From contig JAGFXN010000026.1 in the NCBI GenBank assembly GCA_017861215.1, positions 1 through 10,806 on the forward strand: a DNA stretch of 10,806 bases, written 5' to 3'. The stretch comes from Deltaproteobacteria bacterium. GTDB taxonomy: Bacteria > Desulfobacterota > Desulfuromonadia > Geobacterales > DSM-12255. A program made the translations under genes and the position numbers. Under the pieces are notes generated by a model, which had not been told where the DNA came from, did not search any database, and was given only the letters and a program-made list of their open reading frames with translations. Of this stretch, positions 4,673-10,806 are shown piece by piece; within the stretch, counting starts at the first letter, position 1; each line of letters starts with the position of its first letter.

Positions 4673-6225
4673 AAGCGGTTACCGCTGAAGTCATGCAGCA
4701 GCTGGATCGTCGCACCATCGAAGAGTATGGCGTACCCGGCCTTGAACTGATGGAGCGGGCCGGCGCCAATGCCGCCGCCATTATTCAAGAACGTTTTGGT
4801 GCTGTTGCCGACCCTTCTGCCTTGATCCTGGCGGGTAAAGGGAACAATGGCGGCGACGGCCTGGTGATTGCCAGGATACTGGCTTCGCAGGGGTGGCGGG
4901 CCGAGGTGATCCTTTTTGCCGCTCCGGCTGCTCTTGCCGGTGATGCCAGGGTGAACTATGACCGGCTTCCGCCGGCGGTGACGATAACATCCGCTGACAG
5001 CGCCATTATGGACAGGCTGACGGACTGCTGTGGCGGCTTCACCGTTCTGGTGGACGCGCTCTGCGGTACCGGCCTGACAAGCGGCCTGGCAGGGCCTTTT
5101 GCCGGGGCGGCTGTCAGCATGAACGCTGCCGGCAGACCGGTTGTCGCTGTCGACATCCCTTCCGGGGTTGACGCCTCCACTGGCAAAGTACCCGGTGCAG
5201 CGGTCAAGGCCGCACTGACAATAACTTTCGGAGCTGCCAAGCTGGGCCACCTCCTCTATCCCGGCGCAGCGTATGCCGGTGCACTGGTTGTTACCGACAT
5301 CGGCATACCTGCTGCACTACTTGCCGCCGCTCCCGGAGTCACCTATCTGGACGAGGACCATGCCGCATCCCTGCTGCAGACGCGCAGCAGAACCGCTCAC
5401 AAGGGGAGTAACGGCCATGCCCTGATCGTGGCCGGGTCGACCGGGAAGAGCGGCGCAGCAGCAATGGCAGCCAACAGTGCCATGAGGAGCGGTGCCGGCC
5501 TGGTGACACTGGCGGTGCCTAAAGGGCTGCATGCAATCCTTGAGCTGAAAACCACCGAGGCAATGACCGTACCGCTTGCAGACTGTCCGGCAGGCTCCAT
5601 CGGTGCTGATGCCCTTGAGGAGATCCTGTCACTTGCCAGCGGCAAGAACGTCATGGCTGTGGGGCCCGGCATCGGCACCGCTGCCGAGACCGCCTCTGTT
5701 GTCAGGAGCATCGTCGCGGCTGCGGCACTCCCCCTGGTCATCGATGCCGACGGGCTGAATGCCCTTGCCGCCGACCCGGCAGGTCTCGCCGCATCAGAGG
5801 CGCCCTTTATCATCCTGACCCCGCATCCTGGCGAGATGGCGCGGCTGGCAGGGGTGACCACGGCGGAAGTGGAGAGCGATCGGCTCGCAACAGCGCGCAC
5901 GTTCTCGGCTGCCCATACTGTTTACCTGGTGCTGAAGGGGGCGCGGACCGTCATCGCCGCCCCTGACGGGAGAATCGCCATTAACGGCAGCGGCAACCCG
6001 GGGATGGCTTCGGGGGGCTCCGGAGACGTCCTCACCGGGATTATTACCGCTCTGGTGGCACAGGGCTATGAACCTTTTGCCGCCTGCTGTCTCGGTGTGT
6101 TCATCCACGGCCTTGCCGCTGATCTGGCAGCAGCTGAAAAGGGTGAGATCGGGTTGATTGCCACGGATATTCAGGAGATGCTCCCGTATGCGTTCAAGAG
6201 GTTGATGCTGATCGGAGTGAGGTAA
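4669..6225 (+). CDS. nnr: bifunctional NAD(P)H-hydrate epimerase / ADP-dependent NAD(P)H-hydrate dehydratase
   Basis: A 518-aa fusion that repairs damaged NAD(P)H. The N-terminal YjeF_N domain (about 1-215) epimerises R- and S-NAD(P)HX. It shows MERAGANAAAII (28-39), the glycine loop GKGNNGGDGLV (56-66), DALCGTGL (129-136) and VDIPSGVDASTG (161-172). The C-terminal carbohydrate-kinase-like domain (about 230-510) dehydrates S-NAD(P)HX using ADP. It shows KGSNGHALIVAG (245-256), VGPGIGT (331-337), VIDADGLNAL (357-366), LTPHPGEM (383-390) and NPGMASGGSGDVLTG (443-457), with Asp453 in the catalytic GSGD. Both domains look complete, so both activities are expected. It is translationally coupled to acpS through the 4-base overlap. 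G+C is high (41 of 60 bases in 5101-5160), in contrast with the next gene. Confidence 0.96.
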   Translation: MKAVTAEVMQQLDRRTIEEYGVPGLELMERAGANAAAIIQERFGAVADPSALILAGKGNNGGDGLVIARILASQGWRAEVILFAAPAALAGDARVNYDRLPPAVTITSADSAIMDRLTDCCGGFTVLVDALCGTGLTSGLAGPFAGAAVSMNAAGRPVVAVDIPSGVDASTGKVPGAAVKAALTITFGAAKLGHLLYPGAAYAGALVVTDIGIPAALLAAAPGVTYLDEDHAASLLQTRSRTAHKGSNGHALIVAGSTGKSGAAAMAANSAMRSGAGLVTLAVPKGLHAILELKTTEAMTVPLADCPAGSIGADALEEILSLASGKNVMAVGPGIGTAAETASVVRSIVAAAALPLVIDADGLNALAADPAGLAASEAPFIILTPHPGEMARLAGVTTAEVESDRLATARTFSAAHTVYLVLKGARTVIAAPDGRIAINGSGNPGMASGGSGDVLTGIITALVAQGYEPFAACCLGVFIHGLAADLAAAEKGEIGLIATDIQEMLPYAFKRLMLIGVR

Positions 6226-6227
6226 TA

Positions 6228-6776
6228 GTGGATTTCAAGAGTGTCACATCCAGGCTCCTTACAGCGTTTGCAGCGGAGCAGGTGAGTTATGCACTGATCG
6301 GCGGTTTTGCCGTGAGCCTCTGGGGACACCCACGAGCTACTGTTGACATGGATTTTCTTGTCAGGCAGAGCGACATGGTCAAAGTCCGGCGGATTGTCGA
6401 GGGCATGGGATACCGCTGTATCCATGTGTCTGATAATGTCAGCCAGTTTGCATCAGCCGACAAACTCAAAGGAAAGCTCGATTTTCTCCACGCCTTTCGT
6501 CCAGCTTCCTTGTCAATGCTGGAGCGTGCGGCACTCAAATCAATCTTTGACGGTGCGCAGCATATTCCGGTCGTTCTGCCGGAAGACCTGATCGGACTCA
6601 AGGTTCAAGCTATCTGCAACGATCCTTCCCGTACCTCACTGGATATGTCCGACATCGAAGCTTTGGTGAAGATATTCGGGAGTTCTCTGGACTGGAGCAG
6701 GATTGAAGAGTATTTAAAGCTTTTCGGCATGGAAGAAAAACTGGGAAATTTGAAGGAACATTACGATGAAGCCTGA
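6228..6776 (+). CDS. nucleotidyltransferase-fold protein, AbiEii/DUF6036-like
   Basis: A 182-aa protein with a minimal polymerase-beta-type nucleotidyltransferase core. ALIGGFAVSLWGHPRATVD (22-40) leads into the D40-x-D42 metal pair, and GKLDFLH (82-88) offers Asp85 as the third carboxylate. The C-terminal half has LPEDLIGLKVQAI (117-129) with Lys125, then a charged DMSDIEALVK (139-148), the layout of AbiEii-like or DUF6036-like enzymes. Such proteins transfer nucleotides to RNA, protein or small molecules, and several serve as toxins or antitoxins; the substrate here is unknown. Translation starts at GTG 6228, two bases after the nnr stop, with GGAGTGAGG inside the nnr end as ribosome binding site. 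The 3' end overlaps the next small gene by 11 bases. G+C falls to 48 of 120 bases in 6661-6780, suggesting acquisition by transfer. Confidence 0.8.
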   Translation: MDFKSVTSRLLTAFAAEQVSYALIGGFAVSLWGHPRATVDMDFLVRQSDMVKVRRIVEGMGYRCIHVSDNVSQFASADKLKGKLDFLHAFRPASLSMLERAALKSIFDGAQHIPVVLPEDLIGLKVQAICNDPSRTSLDMSDIEALVKIFGSSLDWSRIEEYLKLFGMEEKLGNLKEHYDEA

Positions 6777-6972
6777 TTATAAGAAGGGTGTACTGTTGTT
6801 GGGGCAGGATGCTGTGTCTCTGACTGATGATTGCCGACGTATGCGGGAAGTATTGCTTCTGGAACGGCCCACAGCCGATGAGGTGCTGGCATTTCTTGAC
6901 GGCTACAATGCGTTCATCAATCATGCGTCCCGGCCTTTCTTGCCAATGCGGGAAACAAAAATGCTACTGTGA
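6766..6972 (+). CDS. small hypothetical protein paired with the nucleotidyltransferase
   Basis: I do not recognise this 68-aa protein. It opens MKPDYKKGVLLLGQDAVSL, has a basic/acidic middle (DDCRRMREVLLLERPTADEV), and ends with LAFLDGYNAFINHASRPF followed by LPMRETKMLL. It should be mostly helical, with no signal peptide, membrane segment or metal motif. AAGGAA lies 7 bases before the ATG at 6766, and the frame overlaps the nucleotidyltransferase end by 11 bases in another frame, so the two are probably co-expressed. The small size and position suggest an accessory or antitoxin-like partner, but the sequence offers no direct proof. The closeness to the CBS gene (30 bp later) may simply reflect operon packing. 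Confidence 0.66.
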   Translation: MKPDYKKGVLLLGQDAVSLTDDCRRMREVLLLERPTADEVLAFLDGYNAFINHASRPFLPMRETKMLL

Positions 6973-7002
6973 AATTATCATTCCACTGAAAGGAGTACCT
7001 AC

Positions 7003-7449
7003 ATGCTCAAAGTAAAGGATATAATGACGAAAGATGTGATTACCGTGACCATGGAGACTACCGTACTTGAACTGGCAAGAATATTTGCGGAAAAACATAT
7101 ATCGAGTCTGCCCGTGGTTGATGATGCCGGCAGTCTTGCCGGGATAGTCACCGAGACCGATCTGGTGGAGCGGGACAAAAGCCTGCATATTCCGACGGTA
7201 ATCTCCATCTTCGACTGGGTCATCTATCTGGAGAGTGATAAAAAGTTCGAAAAGGAACTGAAGAAAATGACCGGCAAGAGGGTAGCGGACATCTATTCAA
7301 CAGATGTTGTGACCGTCTCTCCCGATGATACTGTCGCCAAGGTTGCCGATATTATGAGCAGCCGGCGGGTAAACGCCCTGCCGGTTGTCGAGGCCGGGAA
7401 GGTTATTGGTATTGTTGCCCGGATAGATCTGATCAGGGCGATGATCTGA
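7003..7449 (+). CDS. two-CBS-domain protein
   Basis: A 148-aa protein made almost entirely of a Bateman pair. CBS1 (about 3-57) has KVKDIMTKDVITV, then SSLPVVDDAGSLAGIVTETD. CBS2 (about 92-147) has RVADIYSTDVVTVSPDDT, then NALPVVEAGKVIGIVARID. The insert HIPTVISIFDWVIYLES (62-78) and a charged helix separate the two, as in other free-standing CBS proteins. CBS pairs bind adenosine nucleotides (AMP, ATP, sometimes SAM or NAD) and sense energy state; this one has no attached enzyme or transporter domain, so it would work by binding a partner. AAGGAGT (6990-6996) is well placed for ATG 7003. tsaE begins one base after its stop. The partner is unknown. Confidence 0.92.
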   Translation: MLKVKDIMTKDVITVTMETTVLELARIFAEKHISSLPVVDDAGSLAGIVTETDLVERDKSLHIPTVISIFDWVIYLESDKKFEKELKKMTGKRVADIYSTDVVTVSPDDTVAKVADIMSSRRVNALPVVEAGKVIGIVARIDLIRAMI

Positions 7450-7450
7450 C

Positions 7451-7927
7451 ATGCAGGTTTTCGTTTCCGGTTCTCCGGAACAGACCGAGTCTTTGGGCAT
7501 GGCGCTGGCCGGCCTGCTGCAACCGGGGGATTTTATCGCTCTTCACGGTGAGCTCGGCGCCGGGAAGACGCGATTTGCGCAAGGCGTTGCTTATGGTCTG
7601 GGGGTTTCACGGGAGACCCCTGTCACCAGCCCTACCTATACACTTCTTAACATCTATCCGGCAAGGGTGCCCCTGTACCACTTTGACCTGTACCGGTTGA
7701 ATTCAGATGCTGACGCGTACGATGCCGGCTTTGACGAATATTTTTTCGGCGCCGGTGTTTCCCTGGTAGAGTGGCCGCAGCGCCTGGTCAGCCTGCTGCC
7801 GGCAAACCGCCTGGAGATTTATTTCTCGTATCTGGATGATACCGTCAGGAAAATTGCATTCCATCCTTTTGGCGACAGATTCAATCACCTGATTGCTTCC
7901 TTGCCGGCGGCTCCGGAAAATTTCTGA
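7451..7927 (+). CDS. tsaE: tRNA threonylcarbamoyladenosine biosynthesis ATPase TsaE
   Basis: TsaE is the ATPase that works with TsaB and TsaD to make the t6A modification at position 37 of tRNAs reading ANN codons. The 158-aa product shows the Walker A loop GELGAGKT (33-40), the conserved TSPTYTLLNIY (59-69), HFDLYRL (77-83) and VEWPQRL (106-112), all in family order and at the family's length. The ATG at 7451 follows the CBS stop by one base. The upstream ribosome binding site is weak, so coupling to the CBS gene is likely. tsaB and tsaD are not in this window. It is the last gene before the 110-bp spacer preceding lysC. Confidence 0.95.
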   Translation: MQVFVSGSPEQTESLGMALAGLLQPGDFIALHGELGAGKTRFAQGVAYGLGVSRETPVTSPTYTLLNIYPARVPLYHFDLYRLNSDADAYDAGFDEYFFGAGVSLVEWPQRLVSLLPANRLEIYFSYLDDTVRKIAFHPFGDRFNHLIASLPAAPENF

Positions 7928-7943
7928 AATCTGCAAATTTGTT

Positions 7944-7972
7944 TTGACCAACCGCTCCTTTCTTGTTAAAAA
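7944..7972 (+). promoter_or_regulatory. possible promoter upstream of lysC
   Basis: The 110-bp tsaE-lysC spacer is A+T-rich and holds TTGACC (7944-7949) followed after 17 bases by TAAAAA (7967-7972), which matches the -10 consensus at 4 of 6 positions. Other pairings (TTGTTA with TAAATA, 20-base spacing) are worse. It is the only long gap in the right block, so a promoter here is expected, but the exact boxes are uncertain. The leader would be about 60 bases, too short for a lysine riboswitch. Confidence 0.35.
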
Positions 7973-8037
7973 AGCTAATTCTATTGCGTAAATAACGGCT
8001 CGGTATATCGGCCTACTAAACTGAGGAGGAGAAGCTG

Positions 8038-9255
8038 ATGGCTTTGGTGGTTCAAAAGTACGGCGGTACCTCGATGGGCAGCATTGAGAGGATCAAGAAC
8101 GTTGCCACGAGAGTGGCAAGGGGCTTTGACGAAGGCAATGAGATGGTTGTTGTTGTTTCCGCCATGTCCGGCGAAACCAACAAACTTGTGGCGCTCGCTA
8201 ACGAAACCTGCGAATTCCCCGACCTGCGCGAGTACGATGTCCTGGTTGCTGCCGGCGAGCAGGTCTCCATTGCCCTGCTGGCAATGACCCTGATCGGTAT
8301 GGGGTACAAGGCGAAGTCATATCATGGCTGGCAAGTGCCGATCATCACTGACAGCGTCAGCAGCAAGGCGCGCATTGAAGAGATCCCTGATGACAAGGTT
8401 CGTGCCGACCTCAAGGATGGTGTCATCGTCATTGTTGCCGGTTTTCAGGGGATTGACCGTCAGGGAAATGTTACGACACTCGGCCGCGGCGGCTCGGATA
8501 CTTCTGCCGTTGCCATGGCTGCCGCCCTGAAGGCTGATGTATGCGAAATCTACACTGACGTAGACGGCGTCTATACGACTGATCCCAATATCTGTGCCGA
8601 TGCCCGCAAGGTGGACAAGATATCCTACGAAGAGATGCTCGAACTGGCGAGCCTGGGCGCCAAGGTGCTGCAGATCCGTTCGGTTGAGTTTGCCAAGAAA
8701 TACAACGTGGACATTCATGTCCGCTCAAGTTTCAATGACAATCAGGGTACAATGGTTACCAAGGAGGATAAGGAGATGGAAGCAGTTCTCGTTTCAGGTA
8801 TTGCGTATGACAAGAATGAGGCAAAGATTGCCGTTATGCATGTGCCCGACAAGCCGGGGATTGCCGCCAAGCTGCTGACTCCGCTTTCCGATGCCAATAT
8901 ATCGGTCGACATGATAGTGCAGAATGTCAGCCAGTCCGGGGCAACCGATTTCACCTTCACGGTTACCAAGGCGGATTTCAAGAAGGCGCTGCAGATTACC
9001 GGCGAGGCTGCCAAAGGGGTCGAGGCGAAGGGCGTGATCTCCGATGAGAATATCAGCAAGATTTCCGTTGTCGGCGTAGGGATGAGGAGTCATGCCGGGG
9101 TTGCCACCAAGATGTTCCAGGCGCTTGCTGCCGAAGGGATCAACATCCAGATGATCTCGACCTCCGAAATCAAGGTCTCTGTTGTCATTGATGCCAAGTA
9201 TACCGAACTTGCCGTCCGCGTTCTGCATGATGCTTTCGGGATGTCGGGAAAATAG
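8038..9255 (+). CDS. lysC: aspartate kinase, monofunctional, with two C-terminal ACT domains
   Basis: Aspartate kinase phosphorylates L-aspartate, the first step toward lysine, methionine, threonine and diaminopimelate. The 405-aa product has the Bacillus/Corynebacterium type layout. The kinase domain (about 1-245) has KYGGTSM (7-13), LGRGGSDTSAVA (148-159) and IYTDVDGVYTTDP (171-183). Two ACT domains follow, from about 262 (IAVMHVPDKPGIAAKLL) and 343 (SVVGVGMRSHAGVATKMF), ending in MISTSEIKVSVV (372-383), the amino-acid-binding segment. Feedback control by lysine and/or threonine is expected from the family; the exact effector cannot be read. The ATG at 8038 follows GAGGAGGAG. An internal start at 8776 probably makes a separate beta subunit. 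cimA follows after 25 bp, so both are probably co-transcribed. Confidence 0.97.
   Translation: MALVVQKYGGTSMGSIERIKNVATRVARGFDEGNEMVVVVSAMSGETNKLVALANETCEFPDLREYDVLVAAGEQVSIALLAMTLIGMGYKAKSYHGWQVPIITDSVSSKARIEEIPDDKVRADLKDGVIVIVAGFQGIDRQGNVTTLGRGGSDTSAVAMAAALKADVCEIYTDVDGVYTTDPNICADARKVDKISYEEMLELASLGAKVLQIRSVEFAKKYNVDIHVRSSFNDNQGTMVTKEDKEMEAVLVSGIAYDKNEAKIAVMHVPDKPGIAAKLLTPLSDANISVDMIVQNVSQSGATDFTFTVTKADFKKALQITGEAAKGVEAKGVISDENISKISVVGVGMRSHAGVATKMFQALAAEGINIQMISTSEIKVSVVIDAKYTELAVRVLHDAFGMSGK
8761..9255 (+). promoter_or_regulatory. internal ribosome binding site and start for a LysC beta subunit
   Basis: Within lysC, AAGGAGG (8761-8767) stands 8 bases before an in-frame ATG at 8776 (Met247). 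Translation from it gives a 159-aa polypeptide that begins MEAVLVSGIAYDKNEAKIAV and holds both ACT domains but no kinase domain. In Bacillus aspartokinase II and Corynebacterium aspartokinase, the beta subunit starts in frame inside the alpha gene at the equivalent place. The ribosome binding site here looks as strong as that of the full-length gene. Expression of the short form is inferred. Confidence 0.72.
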
Positions 9256-9280
9256 TCTCAATAACCGGGGAAGGTGACCT

Positions 9281-10806
9281 ATGAGTCTTGTAAAGCTGTA
9301 TGATACAACCCTTCGTGATGGCACTCAGTCAGAAGACATTGCTTTTCTGCTTGAAGACAAGATACGGATTGCCCACCGCCTTGATGAGTCTGGTATCCAC
9401 TATATCGAGGGTGGTTGGCCCGGCAGCAATCCCAAGGACGTTGCTTTTTTCAAGGAGATCAAAAAAGAAAAGCTGCACCAGGCAAAAATTGCCGCTTTCG
9501 GCTCTACCCGTCGCGCCAAGGTCACTCCTGACAAGGATCAGAACATAAAGCTTCTGGTGCAGGCAGAGCCTGATGCCATCACGATCTTTGGCAAAACCTG
9601 GGATTTTCATGTGCATGAAGCCCTCCGGATATCGCTTGAGGAGAATCTTGAATTGATTCATGACTCACTTGTCTATCTGAAGGCCCGCGCTCCGGAAGTG
9701 ATCTACGATGCCGAGCACTTTTTTGACGGCTTCAAGGCGAATCCGGAGTACGCCCTCAAGACGCTGAAGGCTGCCGAAGCAGCGAAGGTAGACTGCATAG
9801 CCCTGTGCGATACCAACGGCGGGAACCTGCCGTTCGTCATTGCTGACATAATCAAGCAGGTACAGAAGCATATCAAGACGCCGCTCGGCATTCATACCCA
9901 TAACGACGGCGAGTGCGCGGTTGCCAACTCGCTGGTGGCGGTCGAGAACGGCATAGTGCAGGTCCAGGGGACCATCAACGGTTTTGGCGAAAGGTGCGGG
10001 AACGCCAACCTCTGCTCGATTATTCCGGCGCTCAGGCTGAAGATGAATAGAGAGTGCATCAGTGACGAGCAGTTGCGAAAGCTCAGGGATCTGTCACGCT
10101 TTGTCTACGAGCTTGCCAATTTTGCCCCGCCCAAGCATCAGGCGTACGTCGGCAATGCCGCCTTTGCCCACAAAGGCGGGGTCCATGTCAGCGCGATTCA
10201 GCGCCATCCCGAGACATACGAGCATATCAGGCCCGAGCTGGTGGGTAACTCCACCCGGATACTCATCTCTGACCTCTCCGGCAGGGCAAACATTCTTGCC
10301 AAGGCCGAAGAGTTCAATATCAATCTTGACAGCAAGGACCCGGTGACCCTGGATATCCTCGACAATATCAAGGAGATGGAGAATCGCGGCTATCAGTTTG
10401 AAGGAGCAGAGGCCTCTTTCGAGCTGATGATGAAGCGGGCGCTCGGGACGCACCGCAAGTTCTTCTCGGTAACGGCTTTCCGGGTGATCGATGAAAAGCG
10501 GCATGAGGACAAGCAGCCGATCTCCGAGGCTACCGTCATGGTGCGCGTCGGCGGGAAAATGGAGCATACCGCAGCTGAAGGCAATGGCCCGGTCAATGCG
10601 CTGGACAATGCGCTGCGCAAGGCTCTGGAAAAGTTCTATCCGAAGCTGAAAGAGGTCAAGCTGCTTGACTACAAGGTACGTGTTCTCCCGGCCGGTCAGG
10701 GGACGGCTTCTGCCATCCGCGTGCTTATAGAGTCCGGCGACAAGGAAAGCCGCTGGGGGACAGTAGGGGTTTCAGACAATATCATCGAGGCCTCCTACCA
10801 GGCACT
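9281..10806 (+). CDS. cimA: (R)-citramalate synthase, nearly complete (3' end beyond window)
   Basis: CimA condenses pyruvate and acetyl-CoA to (R)-citramalate, opening the threonine-independent route to isoleucine. It is known to operate in Geobacter. From ATG 9281 (AAGGTGA at 9271-9277 upstream) the frame runs open for 508 codons to the window end. The DRE-TIM metallolyase barrel is clear: LYDTTLRDGTQSED (6-19) with Arg12 and Asp13, YIEGGWPGSNP (41-51), ALCDTNGG (174-181), HTHND (205-209) with the metal-binding His pair, and NGFGERCGNANL (233-244). The C-terminal LeuA-type regulatory domain lies at about 400-508, ending ASYQA. The DTTLRDGTQ start followed by GGWPGSNPKD favours CimA over 2-isopropylmalate or homocitrate synthase. 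Probably 15-25 residues are missing. It lies 25 bp after lysC in a likely operon. Confidence 0.95.
   Translation, partial: MSLVKLYDTTLRDGTQSEDIAFLLEDKIRIAHRLDESGIHYIEGGWPGSNPKDVAFFKEIKKEKLHQAKIAAFGSTRRAKVTPDKDQNIKLLVQAEPDAITIFGKTWDFHVHEALRISLEENLELIHDSLVYLKARAPEVIYDAEHFFDGFKANPEYALKTLKAAEAAKVDCIALCDTNGGNLPFVIADIIKQVQKHIKTPLGIHTHNDGECAVANSLVAVENGIVQVQGTINGFGERCGNANLCSIIPALRLKMNRECISDEQLRKLRDLSRFVYELANFAPPKHQAYVGNAAFAHKGGVHVSAIQRHPETYEHIRPELVGNSTRILISDLSGRANILAKAEEFNINLDSKDPVTLDILDNIKEMENRGYQFEGAEASFELMMKRALGTHRKFFSVTAFRVIDEKRHEDKQPISEATVMVRVGGKMEHTAAEGNGPVNALDNALRKALEKFYPKLKEVKLLDYKVRVLPAGQGTASAIRVLIESGDKESRWGTVGVSDNIIEASYQA

Noticed and set aside
4624..5250. 208-aa open frame on the minus strand opposite acpS and nnr
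   Set aside because: It lies opposite well-recognised nnr and acpS coding sequence, has low-complexity composition typical of an antisense shadow in high-G+C DNA, and shows no motif.
5397..5900. 167-aa Ala/Ser-rich open frame on the minus strand inside nnr
   Set aside because: Composition mirrors the Ala/Gly-rich nnr protein; no motif or ribosome binding site supports it.
6228..6972. standard MNT-HEPN toxin-antitoxin pair
   Set aside because: The nucleotidyltransferase is larger than a minimal MNT protein, and the 68-aa partner lacks the HEPN R-x4-6-H motif and is too short for a HEPN domain.
7928..8037. possible lysine riboswitch before lysC
   Set aside because: The spacer is only 110 bases and A+T-rich. 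A lysine riboswitch is longer and has conserved helices that are not visible here.
8794..9324. 176-aa open frame on the minus strand opposite lysC and the cimA start
   Set aside because: It spans the lysC-cimA junction antisense to two firm genes, with no recognisable domain.

Overview
The window looks like a chromosomal housekeeping region from a Geobacter-like deltaproteobacterium (Desulfuromonadota). The reasons are moderate to high G+C, the metF/metV pair, a citramalate synthase beside a Bacillus-type aspartate kinase, and YggT, DivIVA and YggU in one transcript. The taxon is inferred from gene content and protein style, not from a search. Most of the DNA is coding: I place 15 protein genes, two of them cut by the window edges (metF at the left, cimA at the right). 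I see no tRNA, rRNA, CRISPR array, insertion sequence or prophage gene.

Left block (1-4149, all on the minus strand). A cytidylate-kinase-like gene comes first in transcription order. Next is a yggT-divIVA-yggU cluster whose genes overlap at their stop/start codons, behind a near-consensus promoter (TTGACT-17-TATATA). Then comes an FmdB-type zinc-ribbon gene and folD, behind a TTGACA-18-TATATT promoter, and finally metV-metF. folD (methylene-/methenyl-THF interconversion) and metV-metF (methylene-THF to methyl-THF) are successive steps of the folate one-carbon pathway. A Rho-independent terminator nested inside a larger inverted repeat lies between folD and metV.

Divergent hinge (4150-4291). 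Two back-to-back sigma70-like promoters have -35 boxes about 20 bp apart. The leftward one drives the kinase-like gene. The rightward one drives acpS and fixes its start at a GTG codon, because the upstream in-frame ATG is part of the -10 box.

Right block (4292-10806, all on the plus strand). acpS (holo-ACP synthase) and nnr (NAD(P)HX repair) overlap by 4 bases. They are followed without a gap by a nucleotidyltransferase-fold gene and a 68-aa gene I do not recognise, then a two-CBS-domain gene and tsaE (t6A tRNA modification). After a 110-bp intergenic space come lysC and cimA, which serve aspartate-family and isoleucine synthesis. lysC has a strong internal ribosome binding site and in-frame ATG that would yield a separate regulatory beta subunit.

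The part that looks accessory is the nucleotidyltransferase plus 68-aa pair (6228-6972). It is lower in G+C than its neighbours, its two genes overlap, and it interrupts an otherwise metabolic/housekeeping run. It is the best candidate here for a little-described two-gene module, possibly toxin-antitoxin-like, but nothing in the sequence proves a function.
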